Origin: Fischerella muscicola SAG 1427-1 = PCC 73103 | Lineage (GTDB): Bacteria > Cyanobacteriota > Cyanobacteriia > Cyanobacteriales > Nostocaceae | Length of the DNA: 64,000 bases | Assembly (NCBI RefSeq): GCF_000317245.1 | Contig: NZ_AJLJ01000065.1 | Coordinates: forward strand, 1-64,000 | Direction of reading: 5' to 3' | Shown here: in pieces, positions 17,913 to 27,372 of the stretch | Position numbering within the stretch: position 1 is the first letter of the stretch | Layout of the letters: each line of letters opens with the position of its first letter | Made by a program: the position numbers and the translations under genes | The notes under the pieces: generated by a model | What the model was told of the DNA's origin: nothing | Databases searched by the model: none | The model's input: the letters and a program-made list of their open reading frames with translations, nothing else

Positions 17913-20900
17913 ATGGCAATATTACACGGTAGTTGGTTAATACAAAATCAAGGTAACTGTTTATTTATTTGGGGAGAGACTTGGCGATCGCTAGGGACAG
18001 ATATTGATCCAAAAAGATTAACAGAAGTACCACTATTACCTTATGCGATCGCACCAAGCGAATTCAGCGAGTGGCTAAGTTCTCGTAATCTTAAAATTCC
18101 AAATTCAACATCGCAATCTCCAGAGACACAAGCGATCGCATCAGGACAAACAGGACGGCGTTCAGCGAAAACAACAACTACACAAACTTTACCAACCTCT
18201 TCGCAAACAATTATTGCTTTCCCCACTAATTTTGTAAAAGGCAAAACCGAGGGAATAACAGCACTTTATCCGGTACATTCAGCAATATTAGGTTTAGAAA
18301 AATCATCTGATCAATACTTACAACCATGGCGAGTAGAAGGTTTTTGTCTTAATCCTACAGAAGCAGTAAAGTTTTTGGCTTCTTTACCTTTGAGTGTTGC
18401 CAAAGTTGAGGATGATTTTTTGGGAGGAGATTTACGCTTTTGGTCACAGATAGCCCGTTGGAGTTTGGATTTAATCTCCAGATGTAAATTTTTGCCTACT
18501 CTTGAACGCCAAATAGATGGTTCTTTCATTGCCAAGTGGCAAGCACTTTTAGATAGTGCTTTGGATGGAACCCGCCTAGAAAAATTTTCGCAACTGATGC
18601 CATTAGCTTGTCGGACATATCAGGGGGAAGAGGGAATAGAGAATAATTCTCAATCCTCACTAAGTGTGAATTTCCCACCAGAACCACAAGAATTATTACT
18701 GGGATTTCTCAACAGTACAATTGATGCCCAAGTCAGGGAAATGTTTGGTTCCCAAACTGTTCTTGAAGCAAGAGTAATGGCGTCTATACCATCGGCGGTA
18801 CGACAGTGGTTGCAGTCTCTAACGGGTACGCTAGGTACCGTCAACGCTGAACCTATGGGTTTGGAACGACTAGAAGCGGCACTCAAAGCTTGGACGATGC
18901 CGCTACAATACCAGCTGGCAGGAAAAAATCTGTTTCGTACTGCTTTTGTTCTGCATCCGCCAGAGTCAGACGAAACAGATTGGACTTTGGAGTATTGTTT
19001 GCAAGCACCAGATGATCCAGAATTTTTAGTGGATGCAGAAACAATATGGCAGCATTCAGTTGAAAACTTTGTTTATCGCGATCGTACTATTAAACAACCA
19101 CAAGAGACATTTTTACGTGGATTAGGATTAGCATCGCGCTTGTATCCAATTATCACACCCAGCATGGATACCAGTTATCCCCTATCTTGCCGCCTTAATC
19201 CCATCCAAGCCTACGAATTTATCAAGTCGGTGAAAGCACGGCTTGAGGATAATGGTTTAGGTGTGGTTTTACCTGCAAGTTTGGCAAATCGGGAAGGATG
19301 GGCGAACCGTCTGGGTTTGCAAATTTCTGCTCAAACACCAAATCAAAAACAGGGACGTTTGGGTTTACAAAGTTTACTAAATTTCCAATGGCAATTGGCA
19401 ATTGGGGGACAGACTCTTTCCAAAAAAGAATTTGATAGATTGGTGGCGTTAAATAGTCCCTTAGTTGAAATTAACGGCGAGTGGGTAGAATTGCGACCTC
19501 AAGATATCAAGACAGCCCAAGCCTTTTTTGCATCTCGCAAAGACCAAATGGCCCTTTCCTTGGAAGATGCTTTGCGTCTGAGTACAGGAGATACCCAGAC
19601 AATTGAAAAATTACCAGTGGTTAGCTTTGAAGCATCAGGCGCATTGCAAGAGTTGATCACTACCCTGACAAATAACAAAGCAGTCGAACCTTTACCTACA
19701 CCAGCCGATTTTCAAGGAGAGTTGCGCCCCTATCAACAGCGTGGAGTTGCTTGGTTAACATTTCTGGAACGCTGGGGCTTAGGTGCATGTCTAGCGGACG
19801 ATATGGGATTAGGTAAAACCGTTGAATTCATTGCTTTTCTACTACATTTAAAAGAACAGGATGCATTAGAAAAACCAACACTTTTAGTTTGTCCAACTTC
19901 AGTTTTAGGAAATTGGGAAAGAGAAGTTAAAAAATTTGCTCCGACACTGAAAGTTTGGCAGTATCACGGTGATAAGCGTCCCAAAGGTAAGGCATTTGCA
20001 GAAATAGCAAATAAGCATCATTTAGTTATTACCAGTTATGCACTAATTCACCGAGATATTAAGTCATTACAAGCTGTTTCATGGCAAGGAATTGTTTTAG
20101 ATGAAGCCCAAAATATCAAAAATGCAGAGGCAAAACAATCTCAAGCAGTGCGTCAATTAGAAGCAAAGTATAAGATTGCTTTAACGGGGACGCCTGTAGA
20201 AAATAGGCTGCAAGAACTCTGGTCTATTTTGGATTTTCTCAATCCAGGATATTTAGGAAATAAGCAGTTCTTCCAACGACGCTTTGCTATGCCAATTGAA
20301 AAATATGGAGATACTTCTTCATTAAATCAATTGCGTTCATTAGTGCAACCGTTTATTTTGCGTCGTTTAAAAACTGACCGTGAAATCATTCAAGACTTGC
20401 CAGAAAAGCAGGAAATAAATGTTTTTTGTGGTCTGAGTTTGGAACAAGCAGAACTGTATCAAAAAGTAGTAGAAGATTCACTTGCTGAAATTGAAATAGC
20501 CGAGGGAATTCAGCGTCGGGGCATGATTTTAGGTTTACTGGTTAAACTAAAACAAGTCTGCAATCATCCTGCCCAATATTTGAAAACAACTACTCTTTTA
20601 GAACCACACTTATCTGGTAAATTACTGCGATTGCAGGAAATGTTAGAAGAGGTTCTGTCAGAAGGCGATCGCGCTTTAATCTTTACCCAATTTGCTGAGT
20701 GGGGTAAACTACTCAAACCCTATTTAGAACAACAGCTAGGACGAGAAATATTCTTTTTGTATGGTAGTACTAGCAAAAAACAACGCGAGGAAATGATTGA
20801 TCGTTTCCAACATGACCCCCAAGGGCCACCAATAATGATTTTGTCACTCAAAGCTGGTGGTGTAGGATTAAATTTAACCCGTGCAAATCACGTCTTCCAT

Positions 20901-21167
20901 TTCGACCGTTGGTGGAATCCCGCAGTAGAAAATCAAGCCACAGATCGAGTTTTTCGTATTGGTCAAACCCGCAATGTCCAAGTACATAAATTTGTTTGTA
21001 CTGGCACTTTAGAAGAGAAAATTCATGACATGATTGCAAGCAAAAAGCAACTAGCAGAACAAGTTGTAGGTGCGGGTGAAGAGTGGTTAACTGAACTTGA
21101 TACAAACCAACTTCGTAATTTACTTTTATTAGATCGTAGTGCAGTGATGGAAGAAGATACAGAATGA
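17913..21167 (+). CDS. SNF2/Rad54-family DNA-dependent ATPase
   Basis: This protein is about 1084 residues. The C-terminal half is a complete Swi2/Snf2 motor: Walker A DDMGLGKT (about 629-636), TSVLGNWEREVKKF, Walker B DEAQNIKN, TGTPVENRLQELWSILDFLNP, and the second RecA lobe with LIFTQFAEWG, GGVGLNL and DRWWNPAVENQATDRVFRIGQ. The N-terminal half matches the SNF2 accessory region of bacterial HepA-like or 'bacterial SNF2' proteins. Bacterial members remodel protein-DNA or RNA polymerase complexes. ATG 17913 (MAILHGSWL) is preferred over an upstream TTG at 17898. A SWIM zinc-finger gene follows on the same strand after a repeat-bearing gap of 124 bp. That pairing is common and suggests a two-component complex. 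Confidence 0.93.
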   Translation: MAILHGSWLIQNQGNCLFIWGETWRSLGTDIDPKRLTEVPLLPYAIAPSEFSEWLSSRNLKIPNSTSQSPETQAIASGQTGRRSAKTTTTQTLPTSSQTIIAFPTNFVKGKTEGITALYPVHSAILGLEKSSDQYLQPWRVEGFCLNPTEAVKFLASLPLSVAKVEDDFLGGDLRFWSQIARWSLDLISRCKFLPTLERQIDGSFIAKWQALLDSALDGTRLEKFSQLMPLACRTYQGEEGIENNSQSSLSVNFPPEPQELLLGFLNSTIDAQVREMFGSQTVLEARVMASIPSAVRQWLQSLTGTLGTVNAEPMGLERLEAALKAWTMPLQYQLAGKNLFRTAFVLHPPESDETDWTLEYCLQAPDDPEFLVDAETIWQHSVENFVYRDRTIKQPQETFLRGLGLASRLYPIITPSMDTSYPLSCRLNPIQAYEFIKSVKARLEDNGLGVVLPASLANREGWANRLGLQISAQTPNQKQGRLGLQSLLNFQWQLAIGGQTLSKKEFDRLVALNSPLVEINGEWVELRPQDIKTAQAFFASRKDQMALSLEDALRLSTGDTQTIEKLPVVSFEASGALQELITTLTNNKAVEPLPTPADFQGELRPYQQRGVAWLTFLERWGLGACLADDMGLGKTVEFIAFLLHLKEQDALEKPTLLVCPTSVLGNWEREVKKFAPTLKVWQYHGDKRPKGKAFAEIANKHHLVITSYALIHRDIKSLQAVSWQGIVLDEAQNIKNAEAKQSQAVRQLEAKYKIALTGTPVENRLQELWSILDFLNPGYLGNKQFFQRRFAMPIEKYGDTSSLNQLRSLVQPFILRRLKTDREIIQDLPEKQEINVFCGLSLEQAELYQKVVEDSLAEIEIAEGIQRRGMILGLLVKLKQVCNHPAQYLKTTTLLEPHLSGKLLRLQEMLEEVLSEGDRALIFTQFAEWGKLLKPYLEQQLGREIFFLYGSTSKKQREEMIDRFQHDPQGPPIMILSLKAGGVGLNLTRANHVFHFDRWWNPAVENQATDRVFRIGQTRNVQVHKFVCTGTLEEKIHDMIASKKQLAEQVVGAGEEWLTELDTNQLRNLLLLDRSAVMEEDTE

Positions 21168-21177
21168 AGGGAATCAG

Positions 21178-21300
21178 GGATTGGGGGACAAGGGGGACAG
21201 AGGAGACATGGGGAATAATAAACACAAATACCCAATAACCAATGACCAATAACTATTGTACAGACACGATTAATCGTGTCTCTAATGACCAATGACAAAT
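21178..21300. repeat. Composite repeats between the SNF2 and SWIM genes
   Basis: A GGGGGACAAGGGGGACAG-type purine block is followed by CCAATAACCAATGACCAATAAC units and a perfect 20-bp palindrome (AGACACGATT mirrored, 21262-21281). CTAATGACCAATGACAAATTACACATTAC closes the stretch and overlaps the start of the SWIM gene. Confidence 0.7.
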
Positions 21301-22128
21301 TACACATTACAAGCAAGTCGAGAATGGTGGTCACAACGGTGGCTAGAATTATTAGATTCCTATCGCTTTAAAAAGCGTTTGGAACGTGGTAGAAACTATG
21401 CACGTCAAGGAAATGTACTTAGTATTGAGTTTGAAAGTGCAAAGGTATTAGCGAAGGTGCAGGGTAGCGAACCTGAACCTTATACAGTTTCTCTTTCTCT
21501 TGACTCTTTTAGCGATGAAGAATGGGGTTATGTAGTAGAAACAATGTCTCAAAAAGCAATTTTTGCGGCTAAACTTTTGGCAGGAGAAATGCCACAAAAT
21601 ATAGAAGAAGTTTTTAGTGCTAATGGTATTTCGCTATTTCCTTTTACTCTATCTGACGTTCACAGTAGATGTTCTTGTCCTGATAAAGCAAATCCCTGTA
21701 AACATATTGCAGCAGTTTACTATCAGTTAGGCGATCGCTTTAGTGAAGATCCTTTTGTACTCTTTCAGTTGCGGGGACGCACCAAAGAGCAAATTATTAG
21801 CAATTTACGTCAGTTACGTAGTGCGAACATTGAAGTCACAACAGACAAAACTCCAGATGATACAGAGTTTGTGAAACAAACTCAATATTCTTTAAATCTA
21901 GAATCTTTTTGGCAATATCATGAGCCATTAGAATCTTCTCTAGTCGTAATTGCGCCATCTACTACTGAAATGGTGCTAGATGTCTTAGGATCAATTCCTC
22001 TTGCTAAAGAAGAGGAAAATCTTGCAAGTCTAACTGCTGCTGATTTAGCTATGAAATATTTAGATACTGTTTACAAAGACGTTAGCCAAAAAGCCTTTTT
22101 AGTTGCTATGAATGTAGGTGGAAATTGA
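21292..22128 (+). CDS. SWIM zinc-finger protein, partner of the SNF2 ATPase
   Basis: This 278-residue protein carries a SWIM finger, CxC...CxH, seen as CSCPDKANPCKHIAAVYY (about 125-142). It follows an N-terminal region with FKKRLERGRNYARQGNVLSIEF, which recurs in SNF2-linked SWIM proteins. SWIM domains bind DNA or protein. The gene sits behind the SNF2 ATPase, and together they probably form one functional unit. The first codons (MTNYT) are encoded by a dispersed ATGACCAATGACAAAT-type repeat, so the native start may have been replaced. No better downstream start is seen. Confidence 0.85.
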   Translation: MTNYTLQASREWWSQRWLELLDSYRFKKRLERGRNYARQGNVLSIEFESAKVLAKVQGSEPEPYTVSLSLDSFSDEEWGYVVETMSQKAIFAAKLLAGEMPQNIEEVFSANGISLFPFTLSDVHSRCSCPDKANPCKHIAAVYYQLGDRFSEDPFVLFQLRGRTKEQIISNLRQLRSANIEVTTDKTPDDTEFVKQTQYSLNLESFWQYHEPLESSLVVIAPSTTEMVLDVLGSIPLAKEEENLASLTAADLAMKYLDTVYKDVSQKAFLVAMNVGGN

Positions 22129-22138
22129 GAGGTAAGCT

Positions 22139-22163
22139 CCCCGACTTCTTTAAGAAGTCGAGG
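22139..22163 (+). repeat. Stem-loop after the SWIM gene
   Basis: GACTTCTT and AAGAAGTC form a perfect 8-bp stem with a one-base spacer, extended by flanking CC/GG. It is followed by GAACTGG, not a T tract. The same CTCCCCGACTTCTT motif recurs at 26339 and a relative at 63174, so it is a dispersed element that may also stabilise the 3' end. Confidence 0.6.
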
Positions 22164-22215
22164 AACTGGTAGACATGGGGAGAATAACTCTTGACAATGG
22201 ACTCCTTGAAAGAGA

Positions 22216-22806
22216 TTAATTCGCTACTTCAGCCATCTCAATAATTCGCCCTTCGTAGTCTTTGACCAAAAAGTTTAAGGGTTTTCTGCTGCGAATTTTG
22301 AATTTCAACCCCCGCACTTCTACGCGCATTAAAATCATTTCCATGCATTCGTGGTCGAAGCAAACGTGGCGTTGTTGATTTTTGGTGCCTAAACTAGCTC
22401 CTGTAATTACATGCAACTGAATGTTTTTTTTAAGTTGATACCAAAGCCCTTCACTTGCATTTGACATTTTGTTAGCAAAGGAAGGGCTGCTTCCCAAGTA
22501 AAGCGGATCAACTCCTGTTGCGCCTATTGTTTGTTCATAATTGTAGTAGTAGTGTAGCGGTACTTCTGCTGCTGGTAAATCTAGGAGTCCTTCATACAAC
22601 TGTCGTGCGATTTCCAGATCCGACACCATAACGGTATATACCTTTGGCGCACTGGTAAGGAACATCCACATAGCGCCAGCATAGGCTGCTAGTAGCATCA
22701 CCATTATGCCTTGAGTAGAAAAAAGGCTATCTAGTGGTATAGAAGGCAAAAAAGAGCCAAAAGTATACGTATTAACCAAGAATGGTGTCACACTTGCTAT
22801 AAACAT
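22216..22806 (-). CDS. Glyoxalase-fold protein with N-terminal membrane segment
   Basis: This 196-residue protein has an N-terminal hydrophobic region (LFSTQGIMVMLLAAYAGAMWMFL, split over about 28-50), predicted as a membrane anchor. It then has KVYTVMVSDLEIARQLYEGLLDLP, a typical start of a vicinal-oxygen-chelate/glyoxalase module. The closing strands RHVCFDHECMEMILMRVE and LNFLVKDYEGRIIEMAEV match the same fold. Metal ligands cannot be assigned confidently, so enzymatic activity is not claimed. It converges with the SWIM gene and is divergent from the sigma-like gene. Confidence 0.6.
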   Translation of the reverse strand: MFIASVTPFLVNTYTFGSFLPSIPLDSLFSTQGIMVMLLAAYAGAMWMFLTSAPKVYTVMVSDLEIARQLYEGLLDLPAAEVPLHYYYNYEQTIGATGVDPLYLGSSPSFANKMSNASEGLWYQLKKNIQLHVITGASLGTKNQQRHVCFDHECMEMILMRVEVRGLKFKIRSRKPLNFLVKDYEGRIIEMAEVAN

Positions 22807-23008
22807 GAACAGAATCGGGAATTATATATAAGGGAGCCGCTTGTGTTTTGTAAATTATGACTTAAATAAAGTCTTTATTTCTAGTGTATCAAGTGCTAAT
22901 CTGCCTTGGTGTTAGCTCAAAAACAGGCTTACACCAACAGACTATGCGATTAATTACTAAAGATTGCTATTGCTAAGTTAATTCTAACAACATAAGCTGA
23001 TTCGGACT

Positions 23009-23647
23009 GTGCAAATACCTCATTTTCCTGAAGCTAATCATCCTCTAGTGAAGTCACTGTTCCATCACACTGATCCAGAACTCGTCAGGTTGTTCCAGCA
23101 ACATCCAGAGTCGGGAAGATACTTTACAGCTATTTTTTGCCGTTATAGCCCCATAGTTTATACAGTGATTCGTCATTCGGCGCGATCGCCTGTGCAAGCA
23201 GATTATTTATTTGCTCTCACTTGGCGACATATCTACTATGAATTGGGTGGATTTAATCTCGGTAGCACTCAACCTGGTAGGGAAAGTCTGACTTTACAAA
23301 ATTGGCTAATTGATCAGACTGCTTGCTGCATCAACGAGATTGAACTTCCTCCGACTGAAGCAATTCATTATTCCCTCAAAGCTACTTCTGTACCCTTATG
23401 GTGTTATTTAGAACAAGCCCTAGATCAAATGACACCAATATTACGCTTGATGGTGTTAATGGCTCAAACCTTCCATTGGAGCGAAACAAGAATTGCTGCC
23501 TATCTACAAGCTGAAGGAGAAGCGATCGCTCCTAGCGAAGTAGCCAATTTTCTCCAAGAAGGTTATCGTATGCTAGAGGACAAATTACCAACAGATATTC
23601 GTGCTATCTACTTGGGTGAAAATTTACTGCCACCTGTTATTGCGTAG
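23009..23647 (+). CDS. Sigma-70-like regulator (putative)
   Basis: This is a 212-residue protein. Residues about 38-85 (FTAIFCRYSPIVYTVI, then ADYLFALTWRHIYYELGGF) resemble sigma region 2. The C-terminal LDQMTPILRLMVLMAQTFHW, ETRIAAYLQAEG and VANFLQEGYRMLEDKLP resemble the region 4 helix-turn-helix of ECF-type sigma factors. The assignment rests on this pattern alone and should be read as probable. The start is GTG 23009, and no ATG lies near the N-terminal homology. A secreted TPR protein follows 87 bp downstream on the same strand. Confidence 0.55.
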   Translation: MQIPHFPEANHPLVKSLFHHTDPELVRLFQQHPESGRYFTAIFCRYSPIVYTVIRHSARSPVQADYLFALTWRHIYYELGGFNLGSTQPGRESLTLQNWLIDQTACCINEIELPPTEAIHYSLKATSVPLWCYLEQALDQMTPILRLMVLMAQTFHWSETRIAAYLQAEGEAIAPSEVANFLQEGYRMLEDKLPTDIRAIYLGENLLPPVIA

Positions 23648-23734
23648 AAAACACTAAATCATATCTATTTGGCAGTATAAAAAATAAAAAATACTTAACT
23701 TATTCTTAAAACCGCAATTTTACGGTCAAATTTT

Positions 23735-24781
23735 ATGAAACAATGGAATTTGATACATTTTTCTCCCTTGCCATTTTTAGTTGTTAGTTTTATATTTCAT
23801 CCCATAGTGGTGAATGGTGCGGATATTACTGAACAACTCCATCGTCAGACAGATAAATCTGTAGTACAACAATCAATAGATCAAGCGGATACTTTACTGC
23901 GAATTGGTCAGCAGCAACAGGCTTCTAGCAGACCTGATAAAGCAATCGAGTCTTGGTTACAAGCACTCTCAATTTATCATTCGATTGGTGATCTCAATGC
24001 CCAGGGTTTAATTTACGATTACCTCGGTAGAGGTTATGTCCAATTGGGTCGTTACAAAGAAGCAGAAGACGCCATACGCCGACGCCTAGCGATCGCTCGT
24101 GATAACCATGACTTTCAAAGTCAAATCTTCGCCCTGAATAATATAGGTACATTATTGTTGCAACAAGGTGAACCAACTGCTAGTTTGCAAACTTTAACAG
24201 AAGCTCTGGAAATTGCTCGCCATGTAAAAAATCTTGAAGGTCAAGGATTATCTTTGAGTAATTTGGGGCTAGCAAATGCGAGGTTAGGAAATTACAACAA
24301 AGCCATCAAACTTTATGAGAATGCTTTAACTTTCCGACGTCAGACTCGTGATCCCATCGGTGAGGCTAATACTCTAAATAATTTAGGTGAGACCTACCTA
24401 GCAGCAGGAGATTATCAAGGTACAATCGGGACTTACGGATCAGCACTGCGGATTGCGAAATATAGTGGCGATCGCGTGAACGAATTACGAGCAATTGATG
24501 GTTTAGTGACTGCTCATAGTTCTGTAGGACGCTATGAACGTGCTTTTGATTTGTTACAGCAGCGATTCACACTAGCTCAAGAATTACAAAATCGACAAGA
24601 AGAATTAAAATCTTTTGAGTCTTATGCTCAGTTATACGAGCAAATAGGTAATTTCCCAACCGCCCGTAATTTTTATGAAAGGGCTATTACCGTAGCAAAG
24701 ATGCTAGAAGACAGTAAACAACAAGTGCGATTACTTGACCGACTCACTCAAATGATGCGAAAAGCTAACTTAGGTAATTGA
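23735..24781 (+). CDS. Exported TPR-repeat protein
   Basis: This 348-residue protein has a signal peptide (HFSPLPFLVVSFIFHPIVV, about 8-27, with possible cleavage at NGA). At least six TPR/Kinesin-light-chain-like units follow, with the pattern GDLNAQGLIYDYLGRGYVQLGRYKEAEDA split into 34-42 residue repeats with G/A/L at canonical places. It is a scaffold in the periplasm or lumen with no catalytic motif. It lies 87 bp after the sigma-like gene on the same strand, so they may share a transcript. The partner is unknown. Confidence 0.8.
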   Translation: MKQWNLIHFSPLPFLVVSFIFHPIVVNGADITEQLHRQTDKSVVQQSIDQADTLLRIGQQQQASSRPDKAIESWLQALSIYHSIGDLNAQGLIYDYLGRGYVQLGRYKEAEDAIRRRLAIARDNHDFQSQIFALNNIGTLLLQQGEPTASLQTLTEALEIARHVKNLEGQGLSLSNLGLANARLGNYNKAIKLYENALTFRRQTRDPIGEANTLNNLGETYLAAGDYQGTIGTYGSALRIAKYSGDRVNELRAIDGLVTAHSSVGRYERAFDLLQQRFTLAQELQNRQEELKSFESYAQLYEQIGNFPTARNFYERAITVAKMLEDSKQQVRLLDRLTQMMRKANLGN

Positions 24782-24874
24782 TAATTGATAATTGGTCATT
24801 TGTCATTTGTTATTGGGCATTGAGTTTATTCTCTCCCCATACTCCCTTGTCCCTGTTCCCTGCTCCCCGATCCT

Positions 24875-25906
24875 TTATATCTGCTTAATAATAATGCGGT
24901 TGCGTCCTTCTGCTTTTGCTTGGTAAAGTGCATGATCAGCAGCCTCAATTAAAGCTAAAGGTGAGGTTTCAAAATTAGGAATAATAGTAGCGATTCCTAA
25001 ACTAAGGGTTACAAATTGACTAACAGCAGATCCAGAGTGCAATATTTCTAATTCCCTGACTCCAGCCTGCATTGCTGCTGCGACATGGACTGCACCAGCA
25101 GCATGAGTATAAGGCAAAATCACAACAAATTCTTCACCACCATAACGTGCAACTAAATCCTGATATTTTTGGGCTGTGTCCTTTAAAACATTTGCCACCT
25201 TTTGCAAGCATACATCGCCAGCAGGATGACCATATTTATCGTTGTAAAGTTTAAAAAAATCGATATCGCATAAGATTAATGACATTGGCGATCGCTGCTG
25301 TGCTAACTCCAACCATTGAGAATTAAGATATTGATCAAAGCGGCGACGATTAGCCAGCCCAGTTAAGCCATCTTCGTGAGCAAGTTGCTGCAAAGCTTGA
25401 TTGGCTGCTTCCAACTGTTTATATACCTGTCCTTGTTGTAACAGCTTTCTCACCCGTCGGCGCAACACCGCCCAGTGAATGGGCTTAGTGACAAAATCAC
25501 TGGCCCCAGCCTCAAAAGCACGGTCTACTGAGTCAGGATCATCTAATCCTGTAATCATTAATATGGGAGTGCGATCCCATAATGTAGAAATCAAGTTATT
25601 ACCAATAGCAGATCCGCCATCAAGGGATGCAAGTGCTAACACTAAATTTTTTTTGGCTATTTGTATCAATTCCTGACAGCACGTAAAGCCATCCATGATT
25701 GGCATGACAGCATCTAGCAAAATTAAATCAGGTTTGACGGCAGTATAAGCATCCAAACACTCTTTACCATTACTAACTTCGACTACTCGGTAGCCTTCGT
25801 GTTCCATAGCCTCACGCAACAGAAGTCGCATGGTTGTATCATCATCAGCCACGAGAATCAGAGAAGGTTTATTGGAAATAGAAGTAAAAGGGCCTATCCC
25901 TAACAT
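24875..25906 (-). CDS. Response regulator with GGDEF domain (diguanylate cyclase)
   Basis: This is a 343-residue PleD-like protein. The REC domain (about 15-155) has acidic pocket D21/D22 and phosphoacceptor Asp65 (LLDAVMP), with Lys141 in TKP. It carries about 20 extra residues (82-110) before the ILMITG strand. A short linker coiled coil (QLEAANQALQQLAHEDGLTG) leads into the GGDEF domain, with DIDFFKLYNDKYGH and active-site GGEEF (256-260). It should make cyclic di-GMP when phosphorylated. The inhibitory RxxD I-site position reads KYQD, so product feedback may be weak. No cognate histidine kinase is adjacent. Confidence 0.92.
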   Translation of the reverse strand: MLGIGPFTSISNKPSLILVADDDTTMRLLLREAMEHEGYRVVEVSNGKECLDAYTAVKPDLILLDAVMPIMDGFTCCQELIQIAKKNLVLALASLDGGSAIGNNLISTLWDRTPILMITGLDDPDSVDRAFEAGASDFVTKPIHWAVLRRRVRKLLQQGQVYKQLEAANQALQQLAHEDGLTGLANRRRFDQYLNSQWLELAQQRSPMSLILCDIDFFKLYNDKYGHPAGDVCLQKVANVLKDTAQKYQDLVARYGGEEFVVILPYTHAAGAVHVAAAMQAGVRELEILHSGSAVSQFVTLSLGIATIIPNFETSPLALIEAADHALYQAKAEGRNRIIIKQI

Positions 25907-26478
25907 GAGTTGAATTTTATCTAAAATAAGAGCAATAGCAGTTAATAGGCATTATTTGTATTGTTAATGCACTAAATAGTAATTATTTTGATGTTTTTAT
26001 CAAAAAAAGCTAAAAAAGCGCTTAATTTTACCCTACTCTACGAGAATGACTTCGTCGAATGGGTAGACACGTAGACGGACGAAGTCCGACTTCTCATGAA
26101 GTAGTGGCTACTTGCAGAAGTCGCTAACGCGTCTACACTACGAACTCCTCAAAACTAATGCGATAGTCAACTAATGCTAGTAGACAATTGCTTTCTATAA
26201 ATTAATCACTATGTAAAGCGAAGGCTGTTTGTCGCTTGTAAGTACGTGGTAGGACTTGCAAGGTTGGGAAATGTACTATTTATATTTCCCTACAACAAAC
26301 AAGCAATTACTATTTCCTTGAAAACTTCAAACAACAAGCTCCCCGACTTCTTGTAGACACCCGTAGGGTGGCTTCCCGGAGGATAAAAGTTGAGGAGCTT
26401 ATTCTCTCGATATTCACAAATCAGATAGGATTGCTATACATTGCTATAGTTATATTTAAAACTTATCGTATAAGTTTT
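25907..26478. other. Repeat-rich spacer
   Basis: No supported gene in these 572 bp. At 26040-26150 lies an imperfect palindrome of the GTAGACGGACGAAGTCCGACTTC / GAAGTCGCTAACGCGTCTAC type. At 26339-26385 lies a CTCCCCGACTTCTTGTAGAC element with GTAGGGTGGCTTCCCGGAGG. Both belong to dispersed families seen elsewhere in the window. Confidence 0.6.
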
Positions 26479-26739
26479 ATGCCAGATAATTTAATGTACC
26501 AGCAAGATCATTTTGTTGTTTTAGAAACAAATCAAGAGGAACAGTTTTTGACTGCATCAGAATTGTTAGAAAAACTAACAAATGTTCTCCAACAACTCAA
26601 TCCTCAAGATTTACCACCAGATTTGCGTTCTTTGGATTCTATCGAACAAAGAGCTAAATATTTGCTTGATACTAGTTGTGAACTAGATGTTGGTCTTGGA
26701 CAATATTTGCAATGGTATGCGGTGCGCTTGGAAAAATAA
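26479..26739 (+). CDS. crr7: Chlororespiratory reduction 7 (CRR7)-like small protein
   Basis: This 86-residue protein begins MPDNLMYQQDHFVVLETNQ and ends SCELDVGLGQYLQWYAVRLEK. In between is FLTASELLEKLTNVLQQL, then DLPPDLRSLDSI with AKYLLDT. The ends match my recollection of the CRR7/DUF3571 family, linked in plants to chloroplast NDH (cyclic electron flow) assembly. Length fits the cyanobacterial homologues. An upstream in-frame start would add about 37 residues translated from repeat DNA, so ATG 26479 is chosen. The recognition is by sequence memory only, and the physiological role in cyanobacteria is inferred. Confidence 0.7.
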   Translation: MPDNLMYQQDHFVVLETNQEEQFLTASELLEKLTNVLQQLNPQDLPPDLRSLDSIEQRAKYLLDTSCELDVGLGQYLQWYAVRLEK

Positions 26740-26823
26740 ATTTTAGTCAATTGTTCATTGTCCATTGTCAAGCATTTTGACTGTGTGACAATGGACTATT
26801 GGCAATTGACTATTGACAATTCA

Positions 26824-27372
26824 CTATTCTTTATCCGCAATCAACGTTAGTTCAATAGTATCTTCTTCTGGCTGTGTTATTTTTACCTCGACTCCAGGAC
26901 CAAAATAATTGACCATTTTCTCTTGTTTTTGCTGCCACAGATCAATTGGTATGACTGACGAATCGAATTCTAAAATCAAGGCATAATTTCCGTTAATTTC
27001 TTCTTCTCGTAAACCTGTGATCACTGGTAGTTCTTGATCTGAAGAATTCAAGCCTAAATAGGATAAAGCACGGTCAAAATGAACATTTTGACCGTAGCAA
27101 TAACGAGTTAGATCTTGGCGAATTTTATTTTGAGTCAGAGTTGCCTGCTGCTGGCGTAATGCCAAAACAGTTGGTGTGGTAGATTGAGTAAAGGGTACTG
27201 GTTTGAGTTCATTAGCTTTCAGAGCCAATCCTCCTAGCACCAGTGGAATCCCGTAAAAAAATCCCACGAGATTAAGAGTAGCATTATCGTTAGCGTAGGC
27301 GATGAATCCGATGATGGTTAAGATACCACCGATGGTTAAACCCAGCGTTCCCAGAGAAACTTGGCGTAACAT
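26824..27372 (-). CDS. DUF2854-like membrane protein
   Basis: This is a 182-residue protein. Two N-terminal TM helices (LGLTIGGILTIIGFIAYA, about 10-27, and LVGFFYGIPLVLGGLALKA, about 35-53) precede a soluble domain with NELKPVPF, TRYCYGQNVHFDRALSYLGL and GNYALILEFDS. This layout and wording match DUF2854, a cyanobacterial/plastid family of unknown role. It is convergent with the crr7-like gene, and the intervening 84 bp hold inverted CAATTG/TTGACA-type repeats. No catalytic motif is seen. Confidence 0.7.
   Translation of the reverse strand: MLRQVSLGTLGLTIGGILTIIGFIAYANDNATLNLVGFFYGIPLVLGGLALKANELKPVPFTQSTTPTVLALRQQQATLTQNKIRQDLTRYCYGQNVHFDRALSYLGLNSSDQELPVITGLREEEINGNYALILEFDSSVIPIDLWQQKQEKMVNYFGPGVEVKITQPEEDTIELTLIADKE

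Noticed and set aside
26368..26478. N-terminal hydrophobic extension of the CRR7-like protein
   Set aside because: The stretch is encoded by repeat DNA and falls outside the family's normal N-terminus (MPDNLMYQ).
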